Positions 24,127-33,663 are shown, counted from the stretch's first letter. The stretch: DNA of 64,000 nucleotides from Pseudomonas thivervalensis (GCF_001269655.1 NZ_LHVE01000010.1:1-64000); one strand, 5' to 3'. Program-made: numbers and translations. The notes: generated from the letters alone by a model not told the origin.

Positions 24127-25644
24127 CTAAGTCAAATCCTCCAACTCGACAGGGTGCAGCCCTACCCGTGCCAAGTAGCTTTTCAGCGCCTCCCCCTCTC
24201 CGGCTGATACGAATGCACCGATGTACCCGTCGGGACGAACAAGAACCCAATCGCCCAACGCAGGTTGATAAGCGTCACGAAAATGCCCTTGGTCATCCTG
24301 GAGATCACCGCCAGGGCCGATGACATGGATGTGCAATCCAGGACGAGGCCGTACCGTGCTGCGTTCCGCGCCATAACCGAGCAGTGTCCAGTGCGCGCCC
24401 TGGAACAGATCGAACAGCCGTTGCGGTTTACCGGCCGCCCCGCGCATGGGTGCGTCCGGTGCGCGGTCACCGGCCGAGGGGCCGCCGGTGCGTTCGGGTT
24501 GCTCAAGGGCGAGCGTGGAGTCGGGATAGCCGATGTCGAGTTGGTGCACTTCGCGCCCACGACGCATGTCGCCACGCTGGTGCGCGTCCAGCAGTTTGGT
24601 GGAAAGGCCCAGCATCGCCTCTGCGACCGGGCGGCGTTCTTGCTCGTAGCTGTCGAGCAGCGCCGTCGACGCGCCGTTGATGACCGCTGCCAGTTTCCAG
24701 CCCAAGTTGTAGGCATCCTGCACGCTGGTATTGAGGCCCTGGCCGCCCGTGGGTGGGTGGACGTGTGCGGCATCGCCGATGAGAAACGCTCGACCGACCC
24801 GGTATTGATCGGCCAACCGTGCGTTCATGGTATAGGCCGATGCCCAGGACACCGAATGGATATGGATATCCCCGCGCCCCGTGCGTTGTGCGACCAGGGT
24901 CGTCAACGCTTGCGCATCCAGGTCGATGTCCGCGTCGAGGCCTATCGGCGCCTGGATCTGGAACAGTTCAGTCCCGGCCAACGGACACAGGAAGATCTGA
25001 CGCAGCATGTCGCCGTCGCCGAAGCGATGCCAGCGATCCCGCGACAGGCCCGTAACCAAGACGTCGGCCACCACGGCGCGGATACCGAGCGTCTTGCCCG
25101 GAAAACCGACACCCAGCGCATGACGGATAAAGCTGCGACCGCCATCGGCCCCGACAAGCCAGCGCACCCGCAGCGTTTCTTCGTCGGCCTTACTGCCCAA
25201 CTGAACGCTGACGCCCTCGGCATCCTGCTCGAACCCCGCCAGTTCGCAACCAAACTCCGCCCGGTGGCCCAATTCGAGCAAGCGTTCACGCATGACCTGT
25301 TCCGTCAGCCATTGCGGCACCATCAACGGCGATTGATGAGGCTCCGCTGGCGTGGGGTCGTTTTGCTCGACGCTGACGGTGTCGGTGAAACTGCCATCGT
25401 CGCGATATCGACGTTCAGTCGGGTAGACTCCTCCCATTGCGACGATTCGGTCGAGGATCCCCATGTCCTCGAATATTTCCTGGGTCCTGGGCTGTAGGCC
25501 CTTGCCACGCGAGCCGTTGAACGGCTGGTCTGCCTTCTCGATCAGGCGAAAGGGAATCCCCCTCCTTGCCAACTCGATGGCCATCGCCAGACCGGCCGCG
25601 CCCGCACCGCAAATCAATACCTGGATTTCGAATTGCTCTTTCAT
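24127..25644 (-). CDS. FAD-dependent aromatic monooxygenase (PheA/TfdB/MhpA type)
   Basis: A 505-residue flavoprotein. The dinucleotide-binding motif is VLICGAGAAGLAMAIELARRG at residues about 10-30; the second motif is WLVGADGGRSFIRHALG near 165. FLIGDAAHVHPPTGGQGLNTSVQDAYNLGWKLA near 290 is the FAD ribityl-binding segment. The C-terminal 130 residues form a thioredoxin-like tail common in phenol hydroxylase-type enzymes. It hydroxylates an aromatic or polyketide substrate, identity unknown. Divergent from a MarR gene, with matching palindromes in the shared promoter. Confidence 0.92.
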   Translation of the reverse strand: MKEQFEIQVLICGAGAAGLAMAIELARRGIPFRLIEKADQPFNGSRGKGLQPRTQEIFEDMGILDRIVAMGGVYPTERRYRDDGSFTDTVSVEQNDPTPAEPHQSPLMVPQWLTEQVMRERLLELGHRAEFGCELAGFEQDAEGVSVQLGSKADEETLRVRWLVGADGGRSFIRHALGVGFPGKTLGIRAVVADVLVTGLSRDRWHRFGDGDMLRQIFLCPLAGTELFQIQAPIGLDADIDLDAQALTTLVAQRTGRGDIHIHSVSWASAYTMNARLADQYRVGRAFLIGDAAHVHPPTGGQGLNTSVQDAYNLGWKLAAVINGASTALLDSYEQERRPVAEAMLGLSTKLLDAHQRGDMRRGREVHQLDIGYPDSTLALEQPERTGGPSAGDRAPDAPMRGAAGKPQRLFDLFQGAHWTLLGYGAERSTVRPRPGLHIHVIGPGGDLQDDQGHFRDAYQPALGDWVLVRPDGYIGAFVSAGEGEALKSYLARVGLHPVELEDLT

Positions 25645-25656
25645 GACGACCCCACA

Positions 25657-25675
25657 TATGTGCAGAACGCACATA
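25657..25675. promoter_or_regulatory. MarR operator 1
   Basis: TATGTGCAGAACGCACATA has 7-base inverted arms around a 5-base centre. It is located 12 bases upstream of the monooxygenase start (25644). The 17-base core is repeated identically at 25708-25724. Confidence 0.75.
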
Positions 25676-25694
25676 CTTAGACGGAGCGGGAACA

Positions 25695-26189
25695 GTGTCA
25701 ACAGAAAATGTGCAGAACGCACATATTAATGCCCAATTGCGCGAGCTTCACGGCGCCCTGATGGAAATCGTCGGGGTGATGAACCGACCTCAGCGCGACG
25801 AAGCCATGGTTCGGGCGGCCGGAATATCCCTGGATCGCGCCCTGTTTCCGTTGCTGGTGTCGGTGGAGCGGCTTGGTCCTATCGGCGTCGGTGAACTGGC
25901 CGATCGCGTCGGGCGCGACTACACCACGGTCAGTCGGCAGGTGTCGAAGCTCGAAAGCCTGGAGTTGGTCGCTCGGGAAAGTACCGCCGACCGCCGGGTG
26001 CGCAAGTCGGTCATCACGCCGAAAGGCAAGGCGATGACTGATCGCATCGACGAGGCACGTGCGCGGATAGGACGGGCCATTTTTGCCACGTGGGATGAAG
26101 CGGATGTAGAGAACCTGGTACGGCTCATGTGCAAGTTTGCCAACGACATCAAGGATGACACGCTGACCGGTGCGCAGGACCAGGCTTGA
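25695..26189 (+). CDS. MarR-family transcriptional regulator
   Basis: A 164-residue winged-helix repressor with a GTG start at 25695 after GGAG. Helices GVGELADRVGRDYTTVSRQVSKLESLELVAR form the HTH and recognition helix; the wing is STADRRVRKSVITPKG. MarR proteins are typically released by phenolic ligands, fitting a divergent aromatic hydroxylase. The second operator copy lies inside codons 5-10 of this gene, so bound repressor could block its own elongation. Confidence 0.9.
   Translation: MSTENVQNAHINAQLRELHGALMEIVGVMNRPQRDEAMVRAAGISLDRALFPLLVSVERLGPIGVGELADRVGRDYTTVSRQVSKLESLELVARESTADRRVRKSVITPKGKAMTDRIDEARARIGRAIFATWDEADVENLVRLMCKFANDIKDDTLTGAQDQA
25708..25724. promoter_or_regulatory. 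MarR operator 2, inside the marR coding start
   Basis: ATGTGCAGAACGCACAT is identical to the core at 25658-25674 and starts exactly 50 bases from it, placing both on nearly the same helix face. The codons encode NVQNAH of the regulator. Confidence 0.7.
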
Positions 26190-26255
26190 GGCAAGGTGAT
26201 CGCCAGTTCTGATGCGTGGGGCACGCCCTGTGCCCCTACAGAATCTTGCCCAGCG

Positions 26256-26699
26256 TCAGGCCCCTGAGCGAATCCGCTCGACCAGGCGCGCCTGGAGCTT
26301 TTCCAGTTCTTCGGGATCGGCCTTGCCCCGGCCATGCACACCCGCTTCCTCACCTTCCCAGCGAGGAATGATGTGCATGTGAATGTGATAGACCGTCTGC
26401 CCGGCCACCGCACCATTGAACTGCGCGACCTGGACCCCGTCCGGCTGCAACTCGTCCACGATGATTCGCGTCAGGCGCTGCACGGCAGCCATCATCGTGC
26501 TCAGGATTGCGGGCTCGACCTCAAGAATATTCCGTGCCTGGGCGTTTTTGGGAATGACCAGGACATGGCCGCGCGATTGCGGAAAGATATCCAGGAAGGC
26601 CAGCACATCGGCGTCTTCGTAAATCTTGTAGCACGGCGCATCGCCGCGAAGGATCAACGCAAAGATGTTCTGCGGATCGTAATGACCGTGGAGACTCAT
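26256..26699 (-). CDS. HIT-family nucleotide hydrolase/transferase
   Basis: A 147-residue protein of the histidine triad family. The N-terminal DPQNIFALILRGDAPCYKIYED and FLDIFPQSRGHVLVIPK are typical of Hint/Fhit-like proteins. The triad itself reads YHIHMHIIP (H-x-H-x-H) near residue 110. Members hydrolyse nucleotide phosphoramidates or dinucleotides; the specific substrate is not deducible. The ATG at 26699 was chosen for its AAGGAG spacing over a GTG two codons earlier. It stands alone, followed by REP-rich DNA upstream. Confidence 0.92.
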   Translation of the reverse strand: MSLHGHYDPQNIFALILRGDAPCYKIYEDADVLAFLDIFPQSRGHVLVIPKNAQARNILEVEPAILSTMMAAVQRLTRIIVDELQPDGVQVAQFNGAVAGQTVYHIHMHIIPRWEGEEAGVHGRGKADPEELEKLQARLVERIRSGA

Positions 26700-26779
26700 G
26701 ATCACTCCTTGAATGGGTTTTTGAGCGGTGGGTTGCCGGTAAGAGATTTAGCACAGTCCAGAGGCGACGTCTCGTAGAG

Positions 26780-27026
26780 GCCTGCTTGGGAACCAAGGGC
26801 TGGGCCCGCTCCCACAGTTTTTCGAGCGTTCGCAAAAGTCGTGCCTGGCCAATATCCCTGTGGGAGCGAGCCTGCTCGCGATGGCGGTGGGTCAGTTTGT
26901 ACGGGTATTGAATGTGAGATCGCTTTCGCGAGCAGGCTCGCTCCCACAGGGGATTTGTGGCGCCCGCTCAGTCACAGTCCACCGCCGGGCCATTGTGGGA
27001 GCGAGCTTGCTCGCGATGGCGGTGGG
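26780..27026. repeat. REP cluster, family A
   Basis: A partial element lies at 26804-26817. Full copies of GTGGGAGCGAGC-TGCTCGCGA are at 26858-26881 (plus) and 26921-26950 (minus), forming a BIME pair. A third full copy at 26994-27026 carries the extended tail GATGGCGGTGGGTCA. The stop codon of the response regulator (27027-27029) is formed by the end of that tail. No gene is supported in 26700-27026. Confidence 0.85.
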
Positions 27027-27428
27027 TCAGTTGGCATCGGTGCTGGATGCCTGGCCACTTGCCCGAGCCTCCTTCAGCGTAACGGCAATCTTCTGCTGCA
27101 ATTCACTTTCCGAAAACGGCTTGTGCAGGACCGGGCGGCCGGCGTATTCGACCGGCAGCCCGCTGGCACCGTAGCCGGTGCTGAACAGGAAGGGAATCTG
27201 GCGATTGCGAAGGATGTCGGCTACCGGAAAAACCCGCTCGCCCGCCAGGTTGACATCCAGGATCGCCAGGTCCACCTGTACCGAGCCGGCAATTTCACAG
27301 GCCGCAGCGAGTCTGGCGACCGACGCCACCACTTCGCATCCGAATTCCTCCAGCATCTCCTCGATCAACAGGGCAATGGCGCCTTCGTCCTCGACGACCA
27401 GCACCCTGGTTCCAGCCAATGGGGTCAT
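27027..27428 (-). CDS. Single-domain response regulator
   Basis: A 133-residue receiver-only protein: VLVVEDEG (acidic pocket), phosphoacceptor D58 in LAILDVN, the switch Thr/Ser in FLFSTGYG and the Lys in VLHKPFS. It starts inside the histidine kinase stop (ATGA overlap, 27425-27428), so the two are translationally coupled and act as partners. There is no output domain, as common for HWE/HisKA2 kinase partners that signal through protein contacts. Its C-terminus runs into a REP element. Confidence 0.92.
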   Translation of the reverse strand: MTPLAGTRVLVVEDEGAIALLIEEMLEEFGCEVVASVARLAAACEIAGSVQVDLAILDVNLAGERVFPVADILRNRQIPFLFSTGYGASGLPVEYAGRPVLHKPFSESELQQKIAVTLKEARASGQASSTDAN

Positions 27429-29608
27429 GCCCCGGTCGCTCCAATCAGGAACGAAAAGCGACAGCAAACACCTTGTGGAGCGTAGGTGAGGTCAAACGTG
27501 CCACCCAAGTCGCGCTCGATGCAGCGCTTCATCAGGCGCGACCCCAGCCCTTCCCGTTCCGGCGGGGAGACCAGCGGCCCTCCACGCTCTTGCCAGTCAA
27601 GGGTCAGCAGCGTTCCGCCTGCTTGGGTTTGCAGATGCCAGGTGACGGCAAGCGTCCCCGTCTCGACCGACATCGCCCCGTACTTGAGCGCGTTGATCGC
27701 CAGTTCATTGAGGGTCATGGTGAGATTGAGCGCCACACGGGTGCCGACATCTACAGAAGCGCCCTCAATCACCACACGGCCAGGCTCATGCCCGAACACC
27801 GGCATCAGCACGTCATGGGCCAGGGTGTCGAGCGGCGTCTGCCCCCAATGCCGTTTGGTCAAGAGATCGTGTGCTCGCGACAATGCCAACAGCCTGGCCT
27901 CGAAGCGCCGGTAGCCGTCTTTCGCATCCTCGGCATTGCGCGCGGTCTGGGCCGCCAGCGACTGCACCGTGGCCAGGGTGTTCTTGACCCGGTGATTGAG
28001 CTCATCGATCAGCGTCTTCTGGCGGTTTTCCGCCTGCTTTCGTTCGGAAATATCGACCAGCATGTTGATGGCGCCCACCAGGTTTCCATCGGCATCATGC
28101 AACGGCGTGGGAAACGGCGTGAACGGTACACGACTGCCGTCCGGTCGCTCTGCAATCGCCTCGACGCCGCGTATCGGCCGGTTCTCTTTCAGCGCCACCG
28201 CCATCGGGCATTGGTCATGGGGAAGTGCGGTTCCATCGGTATTGAACAGCTTCCAGGTCACACACCACATCTCGCCCAACTGCGGCGTGCGCCCCGACAG
28301 TTCGACAGCGGCACGATTGAAGAACGTGATGTGCCCCTCGGCGTCGGTGGTATACACCGCCGCCGGCAACGCCTCGAGTAGATTGCGCATGTGCCGTTCG
28401 CTTTCGCGGATCTGGTTTTCCATCCGCCGCGCCAGCGTGACGTCCTGCAGCACCCGCACGCCATAACGAAACGTACCGTTGGCGTCCCTCACCGACGAGC
28501 TGTGGATGTCGAGGTACACCACCTCCCCATCGGGCTTTACAGCGCGCTTGCGAAGCACGTAGTTATCCAGCTCACCGGCCACCTGGCGAGCGTACAACCC
28601 GGCATCCTGCGCAATGCAGTCCGGGTGGGTGTAGTCCAGGAAGGTCATTGACAGGAGCGCTTCCCGCGACCGGCCCAGCATGTTGCACAGGGCGTCGTTC
28701 ACCCGGAGCAAGCGACCGTCGATGCCAGCCTCGGCAATGCCGATGGTTGCCGCTTCGTAGGTCGCCGAAAGCCGGTCATCGCTGTCCTGGCGCGCCGCCT
28801 CGGCCGCATGGACGCAGCTCCTGTCGAGGGTGAAGCAGCGGGTGTTGAAGAGTTTTCCGTCCTCGAACCGTCCATTCGAGGTGATCGTGACATGCTTGAT
28901 CGAGCCGTCCTTGGCCCTCAGGCGCGCCGGATAGCTCTCCAGGCAGTCGCCACTGCCCAGCTTGGTGAGGATATCGCCGATGACAGGTTCGTCGACATGA
29001 AACTCGGTGATGTGCCGCCCGATGTATTCCTCCGGCGGATAGCCCAGCAGTGCCAGCTCCGCCTTGTTGGCGCGCAGGATGACGCCCTCGCCACTGACGA
29101 TATGCAGGCCCACGGCACTGTTCTCGAAGAAGTCTTCCAGGTCGGCACTCTTGCGCCGAAGCTCCTCGGCCATGGCATGGTGCGCCGAGACGTCCTGGAA
29201 GCAATTGATCACCCCTTCAATGGCGCCCCGCCAATCCGTGAGGACGCGGATGTTCATCAGCGCCACGAACCGCGAACCGTCCGGGCGCTCGATGATCACT
29301 TCCTGGTTGCGCGGCGCGATACCGGTACTGAGCGCCGAGGCCGTCGGGCAGTGTTCGAAGGCCAGCGGCGTGCCGTCGGTCAGGAACAATCGGTGAGCGC
29401 CGCAGAAGCGGTCGCCGTTCTCTCGGAGTGCCGGCGCCCTTCCCCACAGCTCGGCCGCCTCACCGTTGTACCGGACGAGCCATCCCTCGCGATCACAGAG
29501 ATACACCGCACCGGGAATGGCATCGAGCGCGCTCGTCCCCATTGCGATCAAGCTTTCGTACTCGCTTGGCGTATGTGTTTGCGTGGGTAGCTCTTCAATG
29601 TTCGACAT
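27425..29608 (-). CDS. PAS-containing HWE-type sensor histidine kinase
   Basis: A 727-residue soluble sensor kinase without membrane segments. About four PAS domains occupy residues 20-145, 150-275, 285-400 and 405-520; the first and fourth share the odd FLTDGTPLAFEHCP/FNTDGTALPHDQCP insert. The kinase core begins with DELNHRVKNTLATVQSL, with H539 as phosphoacceptor, and has the N-box LNELAINALKYG around residue 634. This is the HWE/HisKA2 layout. The sensed signal (redox, light or ligand) cannot be told; no conserved Cys-based LOV motif is evident. Confidence 0.92.
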   Translation of the reverse strand: MSNIEELPTQTHTPSEYESLIAMGTSALDAIPGAVYLCDREGWLVRYNGEAAELWGRAPALRENGDRFCGAHRLFLTDGTPLAFEHCPTASALSTGIAPRNQEVIIERPDGSRFVALMNIRVLTDWRGAIEGVINCFQDVSAHHAMAEELRRKSADLEDFFENSAVGLHIVSGEGVILRANKAELALLGYPPEEYIGRHITEFHVDEPVIGDILTKLGSGDCLESYPARLRAKDGSIKHVTITSNGRFEDGKLFNTRCFTLDRSCVHAAEAARQDSDDRLSATYEAATIGIAEAGIDGRLLRVNDALCNMLGRSREALLSMTFLDYTHPDCIAQDAGLYARQVAGELDNYVLRKRAVKPDGEVVYLDIHSSSVRDANGTFRYGVRVLQDVTLARRMENQIRESERHMRNLLEALPAAVYTTDAEGHITFFNRAAVELSGRTPQLGEMWCVTWKLFNTDGTALPHDQCPMAVALKENRPIRGVEAIAERPDGSRVPFTPFPTPLHDADGNLVGAINMLVDISERKQAENRQKTLIDELNHRVKNTLATVQSLAAQTARNAEDAKDGYRRFEARLLALSRAHDLLTKRHWGQTPLDTLAHDVLMPVFGHEPGRVVIEGASVDVGTRVALNLTMTLNELAINALKYGAMSVETGTLAVTWHLQTQAGGTLLTLDWQERGGPLVSPPEREGLGSRLMKRCIERDLGGTFDLTYAPQGVCCRFSFLIGATGA

Positions 29609-29713
29609 CAGTCATCCCCAGACCATCTGGCCGCAACGCGCAGAGTTTCAATGGATTCTAGATCCCTATTCATCGCACGAGTTCAGGAAACTCTTCATCG
29701 CGCCTCTCGCACC

Positions 29714-30553
29714 TCAGAAACCGAATAATGCCCGGGGTGCCTGGACCATTAACGCATGCGTCTGCGACGCCGAACATTCCAATGCACGCAACTGCGCCAT
29801 GACCGTTTCGAAGCCGACATTGGCTTCATGCTGTGTGTGCGGCCAATCGCTGCCCCACACCAGGCGCTCGGGGCCGAAGCTGCGCTGCAGCAGCGTCAAC
29901 GAGGCGCGGGCAAATTCGAGATTTTGCGCCGCCGTTGCGCCCAATCGATAGATGCCGGACACCTTCACCCAGACGTGCCCGCCCTGCCCCAGCGCCATCA
30001 ATTGGGCAAAGCCAGGTTGATCCGGCCCCAAACGCGCCTCCGGGCGGCCGAAGTGATCGACCACCAACTTGATGCCCAATGGCAACAACTGCCCCATCAG
30101 TCCCGGTAAATCCGCAAGGCTGGCATGCAATTCGACGTGCCAATCCAGTTCCGCGATGTGGCCCAGGAAACCCTTCCAGGCCGCATCGCGAAAATCAGGC
30201 AAGGCTTTGCCCATCAGGTTCAGGCGCACCCCAACCACACCCAGCCGGGCCATGTCGTCCAGCTCGGCTCGGCTGACGTCTCGCGCCACCACCACGACCC
30301 CACGCAACTGCTCCGGTGCCTGCCGTAACGCGGCCAGCAGGTAGCGGTTATCGGTGCCGAGAAAACTCGGTTGCACCAACACGCCATGGCTCAAGCCGTG
30401 GGCGTGCAAGTGGCTCAGGTATTGAGCAAGCGTGGCGTCATAGTCGGGTGTGTAGCGCCGGCCAGCGACCAGTTCCAGCTCACGACTGAACACGTGGGCG
30501 TGGCAGTCAATGCCGGTTAACGGCTTGGTACAGGTATCAACCATGGGTCTCAT
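29714..30553 (-). CDS. Amidohydrolase (pyrone-dicarboxylate/lactone hydrolase-like)
   Basis: A 279-residue TIM-barrel amidohydrolase. Metal and catalytic motifs include GIDCHAHVF near residue 14, ELHASL near 145, LVVDHFGRP near 165 and WGSDWPHTQ near 240. The set matches the 2-pyrone-4,6-dicarboxylate hydrolase / 4-sulfomuconolactone hydrolase group. It lies 20 bases downstream of an MFS permease and behind a GntR regulator, suggesting a small catabolic operon for an aromatic-derived lactone or related acid. The start could alternatively be the ATG at 30544. Confidence 0.85.
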   Translation of the reverse strand: MRPMVDTCTKPLTGIDCHAHVFSRELELVAGRRYTPDYDATLAQYLSHLHAHGLSHGVLVQPSFLGTDNRYLLAALRQAPEQLRGVVVVARDVSRAELDDMARLGVVGVRLNLMGKALPDFRDAAWKGFLGHIAELDWHVELHASLADLPGLMGQLLPLGIKLVVDHFGRPEARLGPDQPGFAQLMALGQGGHVWVKVSGIYRLGATAAQNLEFARASLTLLQRSFGPERLVWGSDWPHTQHEANVGFETVMAQLRALECSASQTHALMVQAPRALFGF

Positions 30554-30573
30554 CTATCGACAATAAGGGGAAA

Positions 30574-31863
30574 TCAGGCTCGGGCGCCCTGGCTGTCACG
30601 CTCGACCACAGGCGCCGATGCCGCAGTGGCTTCCAGGCTGCGGCCGCGGGTTTCCGGCAGACACAGCGCCGCGATCACCGCCACGCCGTAGGCAATCCCA
30701 GCGTCGATACCAATGGCCGAGCCCAAGGACATGGAATCACTCATGTGACCGACCAGGAACGGAAACACCGCCGAGAGCACCCGGCCGAAGTTGTAGCAGA
30801 ACCCCACGCCGGCGCCGCGCACATCCGCCGGGTACAACTCGTTGAAAAACGCCCCGAGGCTCGCCGGGATACCGGCCGCGAAGAAGCCGAGCGGGAACCC
30901 CAGGAACAGCATCTGGGTGTTACTCAACGGCAGGAACACATAACACTGTACGGTGACCACGCAGCACAGCGCGAACAACACGATGTTCTTCCGACGACCA
31001 ATGCGATCGATCAACAGGCCACTGACCACGCAGCCACACCAGAAGGCAAAGATGATCACCGCCAGGTAACCACCGGAGTTGAGCACCGACAGATTGCGCT
31101 CGGTCTTGAGGAAGGTTGGCAGCCACGTCATTACGGCGTGGTAGCCGCCGTGCGCGCCGAGCCCCAATAACCCGCCGAACAAGGTCACACGGATCAGCTC
31201 GGGGCGAAAGATGCCGCCGAGGGACTTAAAGAAATTCTGCGGGATAACGTTGTCTTTTTTCAGGCGCTGGAAGCTGTCGGGCTCTTCCACGTTGCGCCGC
31301 ACCCAGATGATCAGGAACGACGGCAGCAGACCCACGATGAACATCACCCGCCACGCCATGTCCTGCGGCACCAGGGAATAAATCAGCGTGAAGACGCCGA
31401 CCGCCAGCCCCCAACCCACCGCCCAGGCACTTTGCACGGTGCCCATGACTTTGCCGCGGTACTTGGGGTTGATGGTCTCGGCCATCAATACCGCGCCGGC
31501 GGCCCATTCCCCGCCAATACCGAAGCCTTGCAGGGCCTTGACGATCAACAACTGGTGGAAGCCAGTGACGAACGCCGACAGGAAGGTGAAGAACGAAAAC
31601 CACAAGATCATCCACTGCAGCGTGCGCACCCGGCCGTAGCGGTCCGACAGCGTCCCGCCGACCCAACCGCCGAGGGCCGAAGTGACCAGGGTCACACCAC
31701 TGACCAACCCGGCATCGCCCTTGGTCAGGGCAAACGCGGCGATCAACGCCGGGATCGCCAGACCGAACATCTGTACTTCCAGGGCGTCGAGCGACCATCC
31801 GCCGAAACAGGCCCAAAAGGTTTTGCGCTCCCGCGCAGTGATTTGGCGATACCAACTGAACAT
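30574..31863 (-). CDS. MFS transporter, organic acid/aromatic acid symporter type
   Basis: A 429-residue permease with twelve predicted membrane helices. It has the major facilitator loop-2 motif GGTLSDRYGRVRTL near residue 75 and a second copy LLIDRIGRRKN near 290. The GFGIGGEWAAGAVLMAE segment is typical of sialate/aromatic acid:H+ symporters. It probably imports the substrate of the adjacent amidohydrolase. It is transcribed with that gene and lies downstream of the GntR gene with a 122-base gap. Confidence 0.9.
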   Translation of the reverse strand: MFSWYRQITARERKTFWACFGGWSLDALEVQMFGLAIPALIAAFALTKGDAGLVSGVTLVTSALGGWVGGTLSDRYGRVRTLQWMILWFSFFTFLSAFVTGFHQLLIVKALQGFGIGGEWAAGAVLMAETINPKYRGKVMGTVQSAWAVGWGLAVGVFTLIYSLVPQDMAWRVMFIVGLLPSFLIIWVRRNVEEPDSFQRLKKDNVIPQNFFKSLGGIFRPELIRVTLFGGLLGLGAHGGYHAVMTWLPTFLKTERNLSVLNSGGYLAVIIFAFWCGCVVSGLLIDRIGRRKNIVLFALCCVVTVQCYVFLPLSNTQMLFLGFPLGFFAAGIPASLGAFFNELYPADVRGAGVGFCYNFGRVLSAVFPFLVGHMSDSMSLGSAIGIDAGIAYGVAVIAALCLPETRGRSLEATAASAPVVERDSQGARA

Positions 31864-31985
31864 GATTTTTATCCTTATAAGTGGAACGAAAGGCAGCCGA
31901 GAGCGAACCGCGCCGCTACAGGGCCAGTCATGGCAAACAAAACGATAAGGACAGCGGCGACCGACGCGCCGCTATCCAGACAGGG

Positions 31986-32717
31986 TCAGCGGATTTCCAC
32001 GCGGTAGCGGAAGTGCTCGGCATGCCCACGGGAGCGTCGCCACTCCAGTGGATTGCCGGCGTAGTCCCGCGCCAGGCGCTCGATCACCACCACCGGGCTG
32101 TTGACCGGCACCTGCAGCAATCTGGCGTGCACCTCATTCACCGATTCGGCGGTGAGGGTTTCCTCGGCATAGGCGACGACCTGGCCGCAGACTTCTTCAT
32201 AGATGGGGTAAAGCAACGGGCCCTTTTGATTCAGGTCGATGTCGAGCAAGGCTTGGAAGCGGCTACGGGGCAACCAGATTTCTTCGGCGAGCACCGGCTC
32301 CACCTCCAGCAGACGCACCCGCACAATGCGAATCACCGGCGCCTCCACCGGCAACCCCAATGCCTGGGCTACCGCCGAAGGCGCGGCCACCGGTTCCACC
32401 GTCAAGATGCGGCTTTCGGGAACCCGGCGTTCGCCCGAAGCGCTTTGAAAGCGGAAGAAACGGAACAGCGACGATTGAAACTGCGGCCGCCGGATAAACG
32501 TACCGCGTCCCTGCTGGCGCTCGAGGATGCCCTCGCTGACCAGGGCATCGATGGCCTTGCGCACCGTGCCGGTCGACAACTGGTACTCCGCTGAAAGCGC
32601 CGCCTCGGTCGGAATCGCCTCCCCCGGACGCCAGCGGTTATTGGCGATCTGCTCAGCCAACTGATCGCGTAAACGTTGATAAAGCGGCAGACGAGCATCG
32701 CTGGAGAGAGCATTCAT
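31986..32717 (-). CDS. GntR-family (HutC/UTRA) transcriptional regulator
   Basis: A 243-residue protein from the ATG at 32717, which has an AAGGTGA ribosome site (a GTG four codons upstream is possible). Residues 15-80 hold the GntR winged helix (PTEAALSAEYQLSTGTVRKAIDALVSEGILERQQGRGTFI), and residues about 95-235 a UTRA effector-binding domain. It is the likely local repressor of the MFS-amidohydrolase operon. Its own promoter region includes ATCTAGTCATCTATAT, a possible but unproven site. Confidence 0.9.
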   Translation of the reverse strand: MNALSSDARLPLYQRLRDQLAEQIANNRWRPGEAIPTEAALSAEYQLSTGTVRKAIDALVSEGILERQQGRGTFIRRPQFQSSLFRFFRFQSASGERRVPESRILTVEPVAAPSAVAQALGLPVEAPVIRIVRVRLLEVEPVLAEEIWLPRSRFQALLDIDLNQKGPLLYPIYEEVCGQVVAYAEETLTAESVNEVHARLLQVPVNSPVVVIERLARDYAGNPLEWRRSRGHAEHFRYRVEIR

Positions 32718-32850
32718 GACCTTATTCACCTTGTTATCTAGTCATCTATATGAATTTTTCGCGAGTATTCCCGCAGGTGATCGGCTTGTCAAGAATGAGT
32801 GCCCTGCCGTACGTCAGCCCGTATGAATGTTCAATGGCGTAACGCAGCAG

Positions 32851-33525
32851 TTATGAGCGAGGCCGGCTCCGCGCTTTCCGCAACAGCTCGACCACCCTTT
32901 CGTCCGGGGTCTGGCTGAAATCTTCATACCAATCGCCCACCGAGCGCATCCACTCGGGCATCAACGGGCACACCAACTCATCAACCTCGCTGCGCAAGGC
33001 TTCAGCGGTCTCCACCGGTGCCACCGGAACGGCGACGACGATGGCGGAAGGGTTTTGCAGACGCACCGCATGGACTGCCGCCATCATCGAGGCACCGGTG
33101 GCCAAGCCATCATCCACCAGAAGCACCACTTGGTTTTTCAGCTCGACAGGTGGGCGGCTGCCGCGATAACGCGCTTCACGGCGCGCCAGCTCCTGCGTTT
33201 CCCGCTGGAGCACCGCATCGAAGGCGGCCTGGTCAACGTGATGGGCACTCAACGCAGCGTCGTTGCGAATCTGGATGGCGCCGCTGGCAATCGCCCCCAT
33301 CGCCACTTCTGGGTGGGACGGCACGCCCAGCTTGCGCACCAATATCAAGTCCAGGGGCAGCCCCAGGCCTTCGGCCACTTCCCATGCGACGGGCACGCCG
33401 CCCCGAGGCAACGCCAGGACAATCGCATCGTCTCGTCCACGGTATTGGGCCAACGGTTTTATCAGGCGTTGGCCGGCCGCCGCTCGATTCGCGTAAGGCG
33501 GCGATGCAAAAGACAGAGGATTCAT
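32851..33525 (-). CDS. Phosphoribosyltransferase-family protein
   Basis: A 224-residue type I phosphoribosyltransferase-like protein. The PRPP-binding loop is VVLLVDDGLATGASMMAA near residue 125; the N-terminal part has LPRGGVPVAWEVAEGLGLPLDLILVRKLG. Such stand-alone proteins are often encoded beside stress or hydrolase genes, and their substrate is mostly unknown. Start MNPLSFASPP with an AGGAG site. Divergent from the YeeE/YedE-like pair, 138 bases between starts. Confidence 0.88.
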   Translation of the reverse strand: MNPLSFASPPYANRAAAGQRLIKPLAQYRGRDDAIVLALPRGGVPVAWEVAEGLGLPLDLILVRKLGVPSHPEVAMGAIASGAIQIRNDAALSAHHVDQAAFDAVLQRETQELARREARYRGSRPPVELKNQVVLLVDDGLATGASMMAAVHAVRLQNPSAIVVAVPVAPVETAEALRSEVDELVCPLMPEWMRSVGDWYEDFSQTPDERVVELLRKARSRPRS

Positions 33526-33663
33526 ATTCAGGTCTCCTTGCAAAAACGGACACGTCGCACGCACAGTCACATTGTCAGGATACTCAGCACTGGATGACCC
33601 AGGCTACAGGTGCCGTCACGCCCATCGACAGGCGGACACACGGACACCGAACAGGAGAAATTC

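Noticed and set aside
24265..25497. 410-codon frame opposite the flavin monooxygenase
   Set aside because: No recognisable domain; the monooxygenase frame explains the conservation motifs.
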